Below are positions 24,495 to 38,600 of a DNA stretch of 64,000 nucleotides, one piece after another. Under the pieces are notes generated by a model. It was not told the origin of the DNA. It saw only the letters and a program-made list of their open reading frames with translations, and made no database searches. Origin of the DNA: Spirodela intermedia (taxonomy: Eukaryota; Streptophyta; Magnoliopsida; Alismatales; Araceae); assembly GCA_902729315.2 (NCBI GenBank), contig LR746274.1, positions 1,949,037 to 2,013,036 on the forward strand, given 5' to 3'. Every line of letters starts with the position of its first letter. Position 1 is the stretch's first letter. A program made the translations under genes and the position numbers.

Positions 24495-25330
24495 TACATT
24501 ACAACATGTTTGACTTATCAGAAAAACAAGTATGAATACTTGTCTCTAGCAGGTCTCTTTTAGTCTCTTCCCATTCTTGATAGGATTTAGGAAGATATCT
24601 CAATGAATTTCGTTGAAGAGCTGCCCAAATCAAAAGGCTTCAGTTTAATTTTGGTCGTGGTTGATCAACCCAACAGATATGTTCATTTTTTTCAGTCTAA
24701 AACATCCATTTATTGCTTAACAAGTGGCCTATATTTTTCATCTGTGATATGATGTGTTTATATAGTATTTCAGCATCAATCATTAATGATCGTGATCGTA
24801 TTTTCATGAGAGTCTTCTAAAGTGAACTCTTATGTTCTCAAGACACATTCCTCCAGAGGACCAATTCTTATCATCTGTAATCAGATGGTCAAACGAAAGT
24901 TGTTAACCGCGGCCTTGAGATGTGCTTAAGATGCTTCGTTAGAGACACCAACCACATCAATAGTTCACGTGGCTTCATTGGGCAGAGTATGGGATCAACA
25001 CAAATTTCAACTGTTCAACAACCACCAACCACCCCTCGTCAAAATTATTTGCATTTGGGAGCCCTCCAGCTCTTCTTCGATCCGACAGTCAACCGATCAA
25101 AAAGGACAAGGTGGGTCATCAATTATAAGAGCGATTTCTCACCTTAACTTAAGCTTCATTTGTCCCGAGCTTAGGCTTGAATGAAGCATTATGCGAATAA
25201 AAAGCGGCGGGATATTGAATTTACTCGCCACATGCCTCATGGTATTGAGGTCTTCGTCCAATGGCTCCATTTGCCGAATTCCACAGCCACTTGGGAATCT
25301 GCTAAAGATCCTCTTAGTCATTCTTCCTTG
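24495..25330 (+). mobile_element. Decayed Ty3/gypsy retrotransposon integrase fragment
   Basis: In broken frames, the order typical of a plant chromovirus pol end can be read. A zinc-domain tail (YQKNKYEYLSLAGLF near 24,515) is followed by the integrase core start (EDISMNFVEELPKSKGF near 24,594, then LVVVDQPNRYVHFF). Further on are a KHYANKKRRDIEF motif near 25,182 and a chromodomain-like VFVQWLHLPNSTATWES near 25,250. There are stops and frame shifts, and the stretch is shorter than an intact integrase region. No reverse transcriptase, gag or LTRs were found nearby. It is an old fragment lying between oxidoreductase copies 4 and 5 and is not functional. Confidence 0.75.
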
Positions 25331-25756
25331 TACTCTTCTATCGTTCTTATCACGTACCTTTGTCATCTCTAAAAGTCAACGTGCTACTTGGAAATTCAGT
25401 TCAGTACAAGTTACCAATTGGGCCACCAGCACATATGTCCTGTCACCACCCTTGTTTTTTTGTAGGCCCCACTTGAAAGCAAAACTATGACTTATCTCTC
25501 TCTGCTCGAGATAGAATTTTTTTAATAGAAAAAATCGTAACTTAGTTCATACCAATTGAAGTGCAAGGAATTGGGATGTGAAATACGCCGCTTCAAGTAA
25601 GTAAATAAATAAATAAAATCCGATTTAGAATAAACATTTGGTAATAATCCAATGTGGGACTCTCATCAACTAGGACCCTCGTAAGAATTTAAATCAGGGA
25701 ATTATGACATCATATAGTGTTTATACACCAAATATTACATCTATCAGGGTAACAAC

Positions 25757-25788
<32 letters not shown>

Positions 25789-25853
25789 TAATAATAATAA
25801 TAATGATAATAATAATAATAATGATAATAATAATAATAATGATAATAATAATG
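25757..25853. repeat. (AAT)n/(GATAAT)n microsatellite
   Basis: A long AAT-type tract interrupted at intervals by GAT, just past the 3' end of oxidoreductase copy 5. Confidence 0.9.
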
Positions 25854-25921
25854 ATTCTTCCCACTCAAAAGCAGTTGCTGCAGCAGCTCAATGGGAGTGA
25901 GCAGGAGGTTGACTGGGCCTC

Positions 25922-28454
25922 TCAGAGCCCCATCTCCACGACGATCTTCCCCGTGGCGTGGCCGTCAACGCTCTTGGCCCAAGCCGCCTCCGCCTGGCTC
26001 AGAGGATGCCTCGAGTCAACGACCGACTTCAGCTTCCCTTCCTTCATCAAGCCCAACAAGAACTCCAGCTCCTCCGCTCTGCGGCTGAAGAAGAAGGGCA
26101 CCAGCTGCTTCTTGGAGAAGGTGATCTTCTTGATGGCGGCGGTGAGTAAGGCGGCGCCGCTGGGGGTGATGTCGATAACCTTCCCCTTCTCCGACAAGGT
26201 CGGCTCGAACTTTGACCAGGGGATGCCGGTGGCGCAGTGGATGACGGCGTCGTACTTCTTCCCGGAGGGACTCTCCAAGGCGGCGCCGCCGGGAGACTTA
26301 TAGTCCAGCACCTCGTCAGCGCCTAGACTATTCACCAGCTCCAGGTTCCTCGCTCCGCAGGTGGCGGTGACGTGACATTTGCCCAGTTTTGCCAGCTGGA
26401 CCGCGTACACGCCCACCCCGCCGGAGGCGGCGGTGACCAGGATGTTGGCGGCGTTCTCGCCGCCGCCGCCGCCGCCGTCGAACCTGATTCCGGCGGACTT
26501 CAGGGTCTGGAGGGCGGTGAGCCCCGCCATCGGCAAGCCCGCGCCGTCGGCGGCGGACACCTCCGCTGGCCTTTTCACCGTCTTGCTAGCCGATGCCACC
26601 GCATACTCTGCGAACCCTCCTCCTTTCTGTCCATGTCCAACCACAGATCAAAACTCTCTCTCCCTCTCTCTCCCTCTCTCTCTCTCTCTCTCTAAAATAT
26701 AAAATATAAAATATAAAAATATACAGGTGTGTGTATTTCTATATGTTGAATTTCGATGAAATTTTGGGAAGAGCACCAAAAAGAGTTGTTAATTCTGTAT
26801 TTTGGTAGATCCATGATCATAAAAAAGGTAAACATGCGAGGTGAGAACCTACCGAATAGGGAAGGATCGACACCACTTTGTCGCCGGGTTTCAGAGAGTC
26901 CACGCCGGAGCCAGCTTCGACCACCTCGCCCGCGACATCGGTGACTGCAACATGGGAATCGAGAGCCTTTGAACACAATATTAATGGGTTCTTTATACAG
27001 CAACAGGCACGGCGTTTGGGTTTTCTTCGGTTTCATGGCACCAATAATGAAACTGTCTCCACATTCTCTGCTAAAACTGAAAGCAATCTCTCCAGAAAAA
27101 ACCTCACGGAAATATTGATTAATTTTTTTCCAGAACAATTGAGGGCAAAAACATGCAAATCGATTGAATTAAGAAATCTAGAACATATTAAACAACATTT
27201 TTTATGAGATTTTGTGAAAAAAAAAAGTGATTGATCTATTATAGCATCCCTTCTAGAGAGCCGAGTACTTTCAATCATCAGAAATTAACCAAGGCAGCTC
27301 ACAATCGATAATAAATATGCTTATACAGCTGCCTTCAAGAGATAAATATCCGTATGAGTTCCTTGATCTTGATCAGAAAAAATGGCAACAAAACGAGGAC
27401 GTTACTGGTTTCAATTTCGAGTTGTACAACGCAGTAAATGAAGGACTATAACTTCTCTGAAAGCATCACACAAAGACGAAATAAACAGATTTTAGTAACT
27501 GACTTGCGGGTAATAATGATCACCAGTTATTACCACTAAACAGATTAAACCCGACCAATATTTATGATGTCAAATCCTTTTTCATACCTGGCCTGAATGG
27601 AAATTTTCGAGGCAGAAACGGCCGTAATAACCCTTTCTGGATCTTCCAATCAGCCGGGTTGATACTTGCCGCTTCCAGCTTCAATAAGAGCTCATCCTTC
27701 TTTGGTGAAGGAATCGGAATGTCAACGTGCTGCGCCAAGAGGATACCAGCCAACAATTATTTCAGGGAAGTTGAAGCATACAAAACATTATTTGATAACC
27801 TGGATAAAAAAACGAAAACATGTCGAGAATCGGAGCATATCTCGCGCTTGATCATTTTTTCTTCATAATTTTATCCCGCTTTTCTAGTCTTTCAAACCAA
27901 GCTAGAGTCGTAGATAAATCTTCACAATGAAGAAATCATTAACTATCCTCGTGAGAATGATTGCAGACAGTGATTGCTCTGTTCTACAAGTTTTTTTTTT
28001 CCTCCTAATCAGTAGCTTTCAAATAAAAATGGCACCCTCCCCCTAGAAAAAAATAGCTTCTCGTCATGAAGGACGGAGAGACAAGATCAGGCGATCATTT
28101 TTCTGTTTTTATCGCTGGAAAATAGTTCCTATCCCGCTCATATATCGCGGTTTGGGATTCCGTGATCTGTTCGTCCTCTAAAATCAGAAGAACCATACTC
28201 TTCGATTATTCACACTCAGTGGAGGAACAGTGCGCCCGATTATTTGTCAGTTCTTCCTGCCTTTTAATCCTTCAACAGACAGTCATCACCAACTATTCAA
28301 GTACGCAGTCGAATCAGACGAGCAACGACGAGAAAAAAACAGGCAAATCCTCATTTCTTCAAGAAGAAGAAAATCCTACCTTCAGTGCGGCGGCCCCACC
28401 GCCGCAGGCCTCGTACTGGACGGCGTGCATGAGCTTCCCGCCGGTGGCAGCCAT
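25922..28454 (-). CDS. Quinone/enone oxidoreductase, ceQORH-like, array copy 5
   Basis: Model complement(join(25922..26632,26853..26944,27588..27729,28380..28454)), with the true exon 4 acceptor at 26626/26627 (exon 4 is 25922..26626), gives 337 residues. Exons: MAATGGKLMHAVQYEACGGG / HVDIPIPSPKKDELL / TDVAGEVVEAGSGVDSLKPGD / KGGGFAEYAVASAS. A glycine run (DGGGGGGENAANIL) precedes the NADPH loop AASGGVG. The protein ends HATGKIVVEMGL. It is the sister of copy 4, with the same intron positions, a (CT)n tract in intron 3 and a similar upstream region. The segment PFFFSRRAEELEFL is unique to this copy. No disabling change was seen. Confidence 0.9.
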
Positions 28455-29790
28455 GGCGGAGACGCCGGAGATGCTCTCTGGTCCCCCCCCAAATACCCAA
28501 TTCGCGCGGGACTGGACGATCCCGCCACCTCTCTCTGGTTCCAGCACAGATCACCATTTCGCGCCTTTATTTATTTTCCCTCATTCCCCGTGAATAAAAA
28601 ATCTTCACGAGCCTTTTTTCTAAATTTTATGCCGTGGATGACTACCTAATTGACCGTTGAAATAATCAATAATTCCACTCGATTTATATTTTTAAATTTT
28701 ATGATTATTTTAATGTATATAAAGTAATTAATAAAAATAATATATTTTATATCGGAACTCATCAGGAAACTTTTTTTAAGTAGATGACCGATGGAAAATT
28801 AAAAAAATAAAAATTCCTCTACAATATGTATATATTTCATTCTTATGAAGAATATTAAATAAACCATGGTTTCTTATTGACAAAGAAAAAGGTTGACTAG
28901 AACGAGATATTTTAAGATATTTTAAATCTTAAAAACAAGCATTTTTTAGCGTAAAAAATTGGGATTTAAGTGCTAATTAATTTTCCGAAGATGCAGGATA
29001 TTTCCACGTCAGCAGTGACGGACGGTGACAGCAAATGGTGGCTTTGAATATTAGGAAGGTCGTGACAGACATTAGGAAGTTCGTGAGGCTATTACGTGCG
29101 AACGTCTGATGGACGACCTTATGGACGCACGTGGGATTTTACGTGTACACGTAATAAATCATTAAATTAATTTTATCTAAATAAAATTTATGGTTAATAA
29201 TTAGAAAGTGTTTATATATAATTGGGCCTGGGCCGGGCGCTGCTCATGCTAAGCGTGGCCCGATTCCTTGTAGCCCTGTCAGGGCTTGGATCCCGAGATG
29301 GCCCAGAGAAAAGTCTGGAAAATGGGCTCTAGACTAGACCCCCCCCCCCCACGAGATTGGGCCCATTAACACCTACCCCCACGATAATGGGCTCTTACGA
29401 TCATCTTGGCAAGGGGACAAAAAAAATTCTCAAATGGGCCCCTTGCGAATCGGCCCATAATTTAGCTGCCCAATTATTCTGTACATAATTAATTGTTCCA
29501 AAATGGACAAAACGATCTCCGGGTGAAAGAGAGCCCAAAAAATGGTCTCCCAATGAGACCCACCATTGTCTGGAAAGTTGTCAAGTACTCATAACCTATT
29601 AAAAATTAGGATTATAACCCTATGGAGCACATTCACCATTATTGCTCTACCCACATGAAATAGCATAAGCTGAATCGATTGATCTCACCAAATCCGACAG
29701 CTGGATGAAGGTAATGAAAAGACGGCGGAAAACATGACCGTTGGAGGAGGGAGGGAGAGAGAGAGAGAGAGAGAGAGAAGGTGGGGTCGG
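28455..29790. other. Upstream region of copy 5 and 3' flank of SHMT
   Basis: Aligns loosely with the region upstream of copy 4, with the cassette at 29,244-29,567 as the only nearly identical part. A (GA)n tract at 29,752-29,778 lies just past the SHMT stop codon, in its likely 3' untranslated region. Confidence 0.5.
29244..29567. promoter_or_regulatory. Nearly invariant upstream cassette, copy 5 side
   Basis: Partner of 23,357-23,680 (see there). The flanking DNA, although homologous between the two copies, is much more diverged, for example GGGCCTGAGGCGGACCC against GGGCCTGGGCCGGGCGC immediately before the block. Confidence 0.5.
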
Positions 29791-32272
29791 CTAGTCCTTG
29801 TACTTCATCTCGGACACGAGGAAGCCGGGCATGTCGTAGGAGGCGGAGAACTTCTCGACGGCCGCCTTGAGGGCCTCGATCTCCTTGTTGTTAGGCAGGC
29901 CCTTGTTGAAGTCCTTGAGGAGCTTCCCGTGCTCCTTCTGGATGTTCAGGGTGACGGTCACCGCCTGGTGGAGGAACTCGGCGATCTGCTCGAAGTCCTT
30001 CTCGAGCAGGCCCCTCGACGTCATCGCGGGAGCACCTGCAGACGGAATCGTAGATAGAATCAGAAAATGGTTCCAAGAATAGAAACACCAGAGAGAGTGG
30101 AGAGCAGCTGAGAGGGGGAGCGAGCTTGGAGCTTGAGGGGGGGAGGGGATCCGATCCATAGAATGGGGGAATTAGAGGAGCTCAGTTTCTGGAAGATCGG
30201 ATCCACAAAATGTGGGGGAATCTGGTCTTTGGACCGACTGAAATTATTTATATTTATTGGGTTTAGTTTTTCAAATTCTTTCATTATTCGTTTGATAACT
30301 AGAACTATTTTCTTAGCCAATCTTGTTTTTTCTTTTGAAATATTTAAAAGAGACTTTAAGGGCAGTCCGATTAGATAATGCAGAGAGGAAGGCGAGGAAA
30401 AAGAAAAGTGCTTTTACCAATTCTGACGCCACCAGGGGCCAGGGCACTGCTGTCCCCAAAGACGGCGTTCTTGTTGAGCGTGATATTGCAGAGATCACAA
30501 ACCTTCTCGACCTTGTTGCCTGTGAACATGCCGATAAGTAAATCAAGCTTCCCTAAAATGTATACAGTTAAGGCGGGAATGGGTCCCAGGGAGAGGAATG
30601 AGCTAGTTCTTACCGGTCAAACCGAGGGGCCTGAGATCCCAGAGCACAAGGTGGTTCTCAGTTCCGCCAGTAACAAGCTTGTATCCCTTGCTAACAAGGT
30701 ACTGGCCAAGTGCGGCAGCGTTGGCCTTGACCTGCTTGGCGTAGGCCTTGAAGCCCGGTGTGTTGGCCTGTTTCAGGGCAACAGCAAGTGCCGCGATGGT
30801 ATTGTTGTGGGGGCCTCCTTGGAGAGATGGGAACACAGCGAAGTTGATTTTATCCTCGAAATCATAAACTGCACCCTCGGGCTGGCCCTTCTTTGGTGGC
30901 TTTGGTCCCTTCCTGTAGAAAATCATGCCGGATCTTGGGCCCCTGAGGCTCTTGTGGGTGGTGGTCGTTACTACATCACAATATTCAAATGGATTTGCAG
31001 CTTCCTGAAGAAGAAAAGATTGACGGTCCAGAGTTAATGCTTGACATTCATAAAGATCATTAAGGTCAGATCTCTAGGTGCCACCCAACGATCTTTTGCC
31101 CCAGAATTAACATCATTCGACTTCGCATGTAGCATAAATGTACATGAGAAACAAAACATGATTTTGAATTTATTTTAAGAAGTCCTAGACTACAGCAATA
31201 CGTCTATGAATAGCAATTAGAACACTCTGAAATAAATGAATCACAGAAGAAAAGAAGGGGTATCGATGCGAAAAAGTAGATTTAAATCGGGATCTGACTC
31301 CGAACCGAAATTGATTGCCCCTTCTCGTCATATTCGGCACGTGTTCCAGGGAACACTAGATCAAGGTACATCAAATCACTTGAGATCTACTCACGTACAG
31401 ATCTAAACGGCCAAGCACTTCACGAGCACCCGTAAATCGTGAGAAATGCTACGTCTTTCTCCACTTCCCACACACTAATCTGAGTCAAATCTCAGATCTG
31501 ATGGACAGAACTATAATCTTCGCAATGGAGAAAGCAGGCAAAAAATGATAGAAAACCAGGGTGAAGTTGGATGGGGAGGAGAAGAGGATCGCACCTGAGC
31601 AGCGACGAGACCGCTGATGTGAGCCATATCGCACAGGAGCAAGGCGCCGCACTTGTCAGCAATGGCCCTGAACCGCGCGTAGTCCCAGTCCCTGGGGTAG
31701 GCGCTGCCTCCACAGATGATCAACTTGGGGCGGAAGTCGAGAGCCTTCTCCTCGAGCCTGTCGTAATCGATGTACCCACTCTCGGGGTTCACCTTATACG
31801 GCAAGCTCTCAAAGTAGATGGAGGTGGCAGAGATCTTCTTGCCGCCGGAAGTGTAGTAGCCGTGGGTCAGGTGGCCGCCGGAAGGGAGATCTAGCCCCAT
31901 GATGCGGTCGTGGGGGTTGAGGAGCGCGGTGTAAGCAGCGAAGTTCGCCGGACTACCGGAGTAGGGCTGGACATTGACTCCCCAGGCAGCGGGATCCAGG
32001 TGGAAAGCCTTGAGGGCGCGGTCGCGGCACAGGTTCTCGATCTGGTCGATGAATTCGTTTCCACCGTAGTAGCGGTTCCCAGGCATGCCCTCGGAGTACT
32101 TGTTGGTGAGGGCGCTGCCGAGGGCCTCGATCACCGCGAAAGATGTGAAGTTCTCGGAGGCGATTAGCTCGATCCCCCGGCATTGCCGCCTCTTCTCCTT
32201 CTCGATCAGATCGAAGATCTCCTCGTCGACGGAGACCAGGGACTCATTGCCCCACGACGCGACAGAATCCAT
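29791..32272 (-). CDS. SHMT: Serine hydroxymethyltransferase, cytosolic type
   Basis: PLP enzyme that converts serine and tetrahydrofolate to glycine and 5,10-methylene-tetrahydrofolate, the main entry of one-carbon units. Model complement(join(29791..30035,30418..30519,30614..31004,31595..32272)) gives 471 residues, the length of plant cytosolic SHMTs, with no transit peptide (start [20 protein letters not shown]). Visible motifs: [12 protein letters not shown] near the N-terminus, [20 protein letters not shown], the [16 protein letters not shown] loop, and [14 protein letters not shown] with the PLP lysine at 244. The C-terminus is [10 protein letters not shown]. Intron phases are 0, 1 and 1. 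A TATA box lies about 95 bases upstream of the start codon. It is transcribed divergently from SAH hydrolase. Confidence 0.96.
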
Positions 32273-32363
32273 CGACCACCGGGGATGGAGATCTAGAATA
32301 GGGCGGCGGAGGACGCAGAGTAAAAAGGGCGGTGGCGGAGGAAAGAAGGGGGATGAGGTTGTA

Positions 32364-32371
32364 TATTTATA
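32364..32371 (-). promoter_or_regulatory. SHMT TATA box
   Basis: TATAAATA on the minus strand, about 95 bases upstream of the SHMT ATG, a usual distance for a short leader. Confidence 0.6.
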
Positions 32372-33181
32372 GTACAGGTGGGGATCCCGTGGTGGGTGGC
32401 TACTATGTGAAAATACTACTTTACCCTTGTACAATTAGACTGTTGGTGTGGCTTAGAGCGCAGCGCGGATCTGAGACGGTTGATGGTGGGCCCGGACAAG
32501 TCTCCTCTGGAGGCAACGTACGTGTCCTTATACAGACATCAAATTTTAGAAAATGGCTGCGTGATTTCCTCTCGGTAATATTCTTTGGGTTGGGAAATAA
32601 GTGTTGCAGAGTGAGACCACTGATGAGCCGCATTTTACACTATATTTTAATGGGATCAGAATCATCTTCCTCAGATTCCACCGACTATGAATCGGACACC
32701 TCACCCACGGAGAGCTCGAACGGACGGCGATCTCAGTTAGATCGTGCGGCTACAAACCCCCCCCCCCCCCAGTTTTTTTTCATAATTAAAAAAATCAAGC
32801 TAAAATTGAAAGGAAAAAATTAATATTCCAGATATATATAATATTTCATCGAATATATCTAAACTGCGTGAATTAAAAGCCTATAAGAAAATCCCAAACA
32901 GAGTAATCCTATTATTATTATTATTATTATTAATGTATATTCCGGGGATATCTAACCTGGGGTCGGTCGCGGGGACACGTCTTAATCGCAGTTGGTCGGA
33001 TGCGGTAGTTGGGTGGGTTGGCCAGTGGGACCCACATAAAACTGGAGCCCCACACCAACGTGCTCAACATATCAACCGTAGAGGAGTTGCCAACGGCCGA
33101 CGGTGCCGTTAAGCCCACGTGGAATTTCGATGCCCTTTGCTTTCGCTTCGTCCTAACGTGCCACTGGACCGACAACCCCCC

Positions 33182-33219
<38 letters not shown>

Positions 33220-33911
33220 GACGGAATCTGGTGACCGTTAAGTAAAGGCAGGTGGGAGTCCGATGACTCGACTCTTTACCCCTCTGACCTCACCAACCCA
33301 CCGCGACTCTTTCACCAAAACATTGGGGCTCGTGGAACTCCAGGAAGAAGAGTCGTGGCGCATTACCTACTATCCACTTGTTCACCGGCGACTTCCCTTT
33401 CCAGGCTGTGAGTCAACACACTCCACCACATGGTGACGACACGGGTCGGCACAATGGCCCCGCTTCAGAGACGCCGGATCCGACTCGCGCACGGCAGATG
33501 TTCTCCATCACCCGTCTCTTTGAGCTAGTAGATCATCACATGATTATGCCAACTTAGCCCATAGTCCCCTATTATTTTTATACTAGGACGAAGCTCGAAG
33601 CTGTTCCTGTCCTTGCTACACGCTCATCTTAGAGAGAGAGAGAGAGAGAGAATGGCACTCTTCTTATGTATTGTTTAATATTGCTATTGGGACTCAATTT
33701 TGGAAATAAAATAATCCACCTTGGTAATAATGATAAATTATTTTAGAATATATTTACTTTATGGAACCGAATTTTACCTATTTGGGTTTACACTTTAGTT
33801 GGTTTAGTCACCATGGACACTCATATATAACGATTTTTCTGTCAAAAAATGCATATTTTTGGTGGAATCATGGTATTAGTGAGTAATTTTTCAAACAGGT
33901 CCTCGATGGGT

Positions 33912-34267
33912 GGAAGTATAATATTACAAGACCAAGGTCAGCACAAAGAACATTAATGATTAGGCTACGGCGTGACATCTCCCTCTCTCTCGTTTCACGA
34001 TTCAGTTAATCTCAATGGGTTTAAGTATAATTTACAAGCACATCAAGGTTAGGAGAAAAAGATTAATGACAATGCTACGTCGTCATTGTATTCCATTCAT
34101 CTCTCTCTCTCTCTCTCATTGGAGGGTTCCGGGGGGCAGTTTCTTAGCACATTAAATCCTTGACAATTGTTCCTATAATAATACAAGCCCATCAAGACGG
34201 GGACAAAAAAATTAATGATGATGCTACACTCTGATTATCTCCCTCTCCTTTTCTCTCTCTCTCTCTC
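33912..34267. repeat. Three imperfect tandem units in the shared SHMT/SAHH upstream region
   Basis: Units start near 33,912, 34,023 and 34,170. Each has AGTATAAT-TTACAAG-like DNA, then AAGGT/AAGAC, AAA-n-ATTAATGA, a GCTAC core and a (CT)n tail. Spacing is about 111 and 147 bases. Confidence 0.65.
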
Positions 34268-34817
34268 GTTGAAAGGTTCGGGCGGTAATTTCACGTTTAG
34301 CAAGGGTTATTTGTAACCATTTTTAAAAATAGTTTAAAAGTTGAAGTAGAGATCGACCGTGGATTTATTACTATCTTGCGGATCAAGCCGGGTCGAATCC
34401 GACCCATCGGATATCTTGGTCACGAATCGGGTCCAAATGGAGATCTGAATCTAGATCGGCGATGTCCTGGTGGCACAAATTTAGTTCTTATACGTGTTCT
34501 CTAGAAATTTTTAAGCTTATGAGGGGGAGGGATAAATGAAATTATTCTCAGAGTACGGCACGTGAGGTTCACTCCGCAAATCGGGAGCTTAAATCTCGGC
34601 GAGTCCTTTGACCGATTCATGGTCCACGTGTGGTTAATGACTGACTCCCTCTCGTGACATCGGCGTTTAAGTTCACCACCTTCATCGTTACCGTCTCAGG
34701 AGGGGGAGAGTACTGTGCCCTCCTACCAGAGTGGATGAAATACCATATCCACCGTCAGATGGAGGGTTGGTGGTCGTCCGGATAGAGATCTCCGCCGTCC
34801 ATTTCTGGATCCAAGTC

Positions 34818-34824
34818 TATAAAT
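34818..34824 (+). promoter_or_regulatory. SAHH TATA box
   Basis: TATAAAT about 127 bases upstream of the SAHH ATG on the plus strand. Confidence 0.55.
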
Positions 34825-34950
34825 CGGTCTCCACCTCGCTCTATCATACTCGCTCGCCCTCGATCTTCTTGCATCGTCGGCTGTGTCGCTGCCGCCGGTG
34901 GGGAGATCAGATTTCTCAGATCCGCCGTCGCCGGAGAAGGAGGAGAGGAA

Positions 34951-37201
<2,251 letters not shown>

Positions 37202-37361
37202 TCGTCGCCGGAGGAAGAAGCCGACGGGCGAGCCGAGAAGAAGGCAACTGCTACCCTTTTCCTTCCTTTTCCGTGTCCTTGATTTTTGCTTTGCCTTCTC
37301 TCTCTACCCTATCAGTTAAGTTTTAAGCAGTCGTAGTGGTTCCCCGGGCGTCGCAGTGGGC

Positions 37362-37403
<42 letters not shown>
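37362..37403. repeat. (GA)n microsatellite in SAHH 3' region
   Basis: About 20 GA units, roughly 160 bases past the SAHH stop codon, probably within the transcript's 3' untranslated region. Confidence 0.9.
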
Positions 37404-37406
<3 letters not shown>

Positions 37407-37804
37407 CTGTTGGTCGGAGCAGGGCCAATAACTTGTGCGAGATGATCTGAGAGAGCAGCCTCTTCCATTTGTCGCCGGAGAGTATGGTTTGTACGGTCGT
37501 GCACTTCAGCTTGCCCCCGTCAAAATGCATTCATATTAATGGAAGAATCCCCCGGAAGAGGTTCTCCACTGGCCTCGGGCAGATCCCCTCCCTCTCTCTC
37601 TTTGCTCCCCTATTCTTCATGTCTTCTAAACCTTAGAGAGAGAGAGAGAGAGAAGTTCCGCTATATCGCAGCTTCGTATGATTCTCGAGACACGAATCGA
37701 ACGGCCGGCCGAGCCGGATCATGCTATCATGATCAATTTCACGGAGACCTAATTATTTTCGTGCCTCTCAGGGGAAAATAAAATAAAATAAACCAAGAGT
37801 TATT

Positions 37805-38600
37805 AAATCTGCATTCCCAACTTACCTAATTATTATTATTATCTCTCTTTCTTTCGGTCGAGAAAAATAAATAAATGTGCATTCCTAAATGACCTAATTA
37901 TGATTATCTTTCTTTTTTCTTTCGGTCGAGAAAAAAGGGAAAAATTAATTGTGCACTCCCACTTGACCTAATTATTATTATTATCTTTCTTTCTTTCTTT
38001 TGGTCGAAAAAAAATAAAAAAATTGAATGTGCATTCCCACTTGATCTAATTAGTAATATATTTATTTATTTCTTTCGGTCAAGAAAAAGAGGAGAAAAAA
38101 ATTAAATGTGCATTCCCAACTGACCTAATTATGATTACATATCTTTCTTTTTCGGCTTGGGAAAAAAGAGGAAAAATAAATAAATATGCATTCCCGCTTG
38201 ATCTAATTATCATTATCTCTCTCTCTCTCTCTTTCGGTTGGGGAAAAAAAGGAGGAAAACAGCTAAATGTGCATTCCACTTGACCTAATTATCATTATCT
38301 TTCTTTCCTTAGGTTGAGAAAAAGAGGAGAAAAAAATTAAATGTTCATTCCTAGTTGACCTGATTATTATTATCTTCCTTTCTTTCTTTCGGTCGAGAAA
38401 AAAGGAGGGAAAAAAATAAATGCGCATTCCCCACTTGACCTAATTATTATTATCTTCTTTCTTTCGGCCGAGAAAAAAGAGGGAAGAGAATTAAAGGTGC
38501 ATTCCCACTTGACCTAATTAGAATTATCTTTCTTTCTTTCGGTCGAGAAAAAGAGGCAAAAAAAGAAAGAAAAGAAAAGGTGCATTCCCAACCGACCCAG
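37805..38600. repeat. Minisatellite, about 11 units of 69-82 bp
   Basis: Each unit carries TGCATTCCCACTTGACCTAA, then ATTATTATTATC, a TTTCTTTC run, GGTCGAGAAAAA and an A-rich stretch to the next TGCATTCC. The cores start near 37,811, 37,880, 37,952, 38,031, 38,109, 38,189, 38,271, 38,343, 38,424, 38,500 and 38,581. The TTTCT...AGAAA part around GGTCG can form a short stem. Confidence 0.9.

Larger units (their letters stand above)
32273..34950. other. Bidirectional intergenic region between SHMT and SAHH
   Basis: About 2.7 kb between the two start codons. It contains (CT)n at 33,184-33,217, (ATT)n near 32,911-32,932, three imperfect repeat units at 33,912-34,267 and a TATA box at each end. 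No coding region recognised. Confidence 0.6.
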
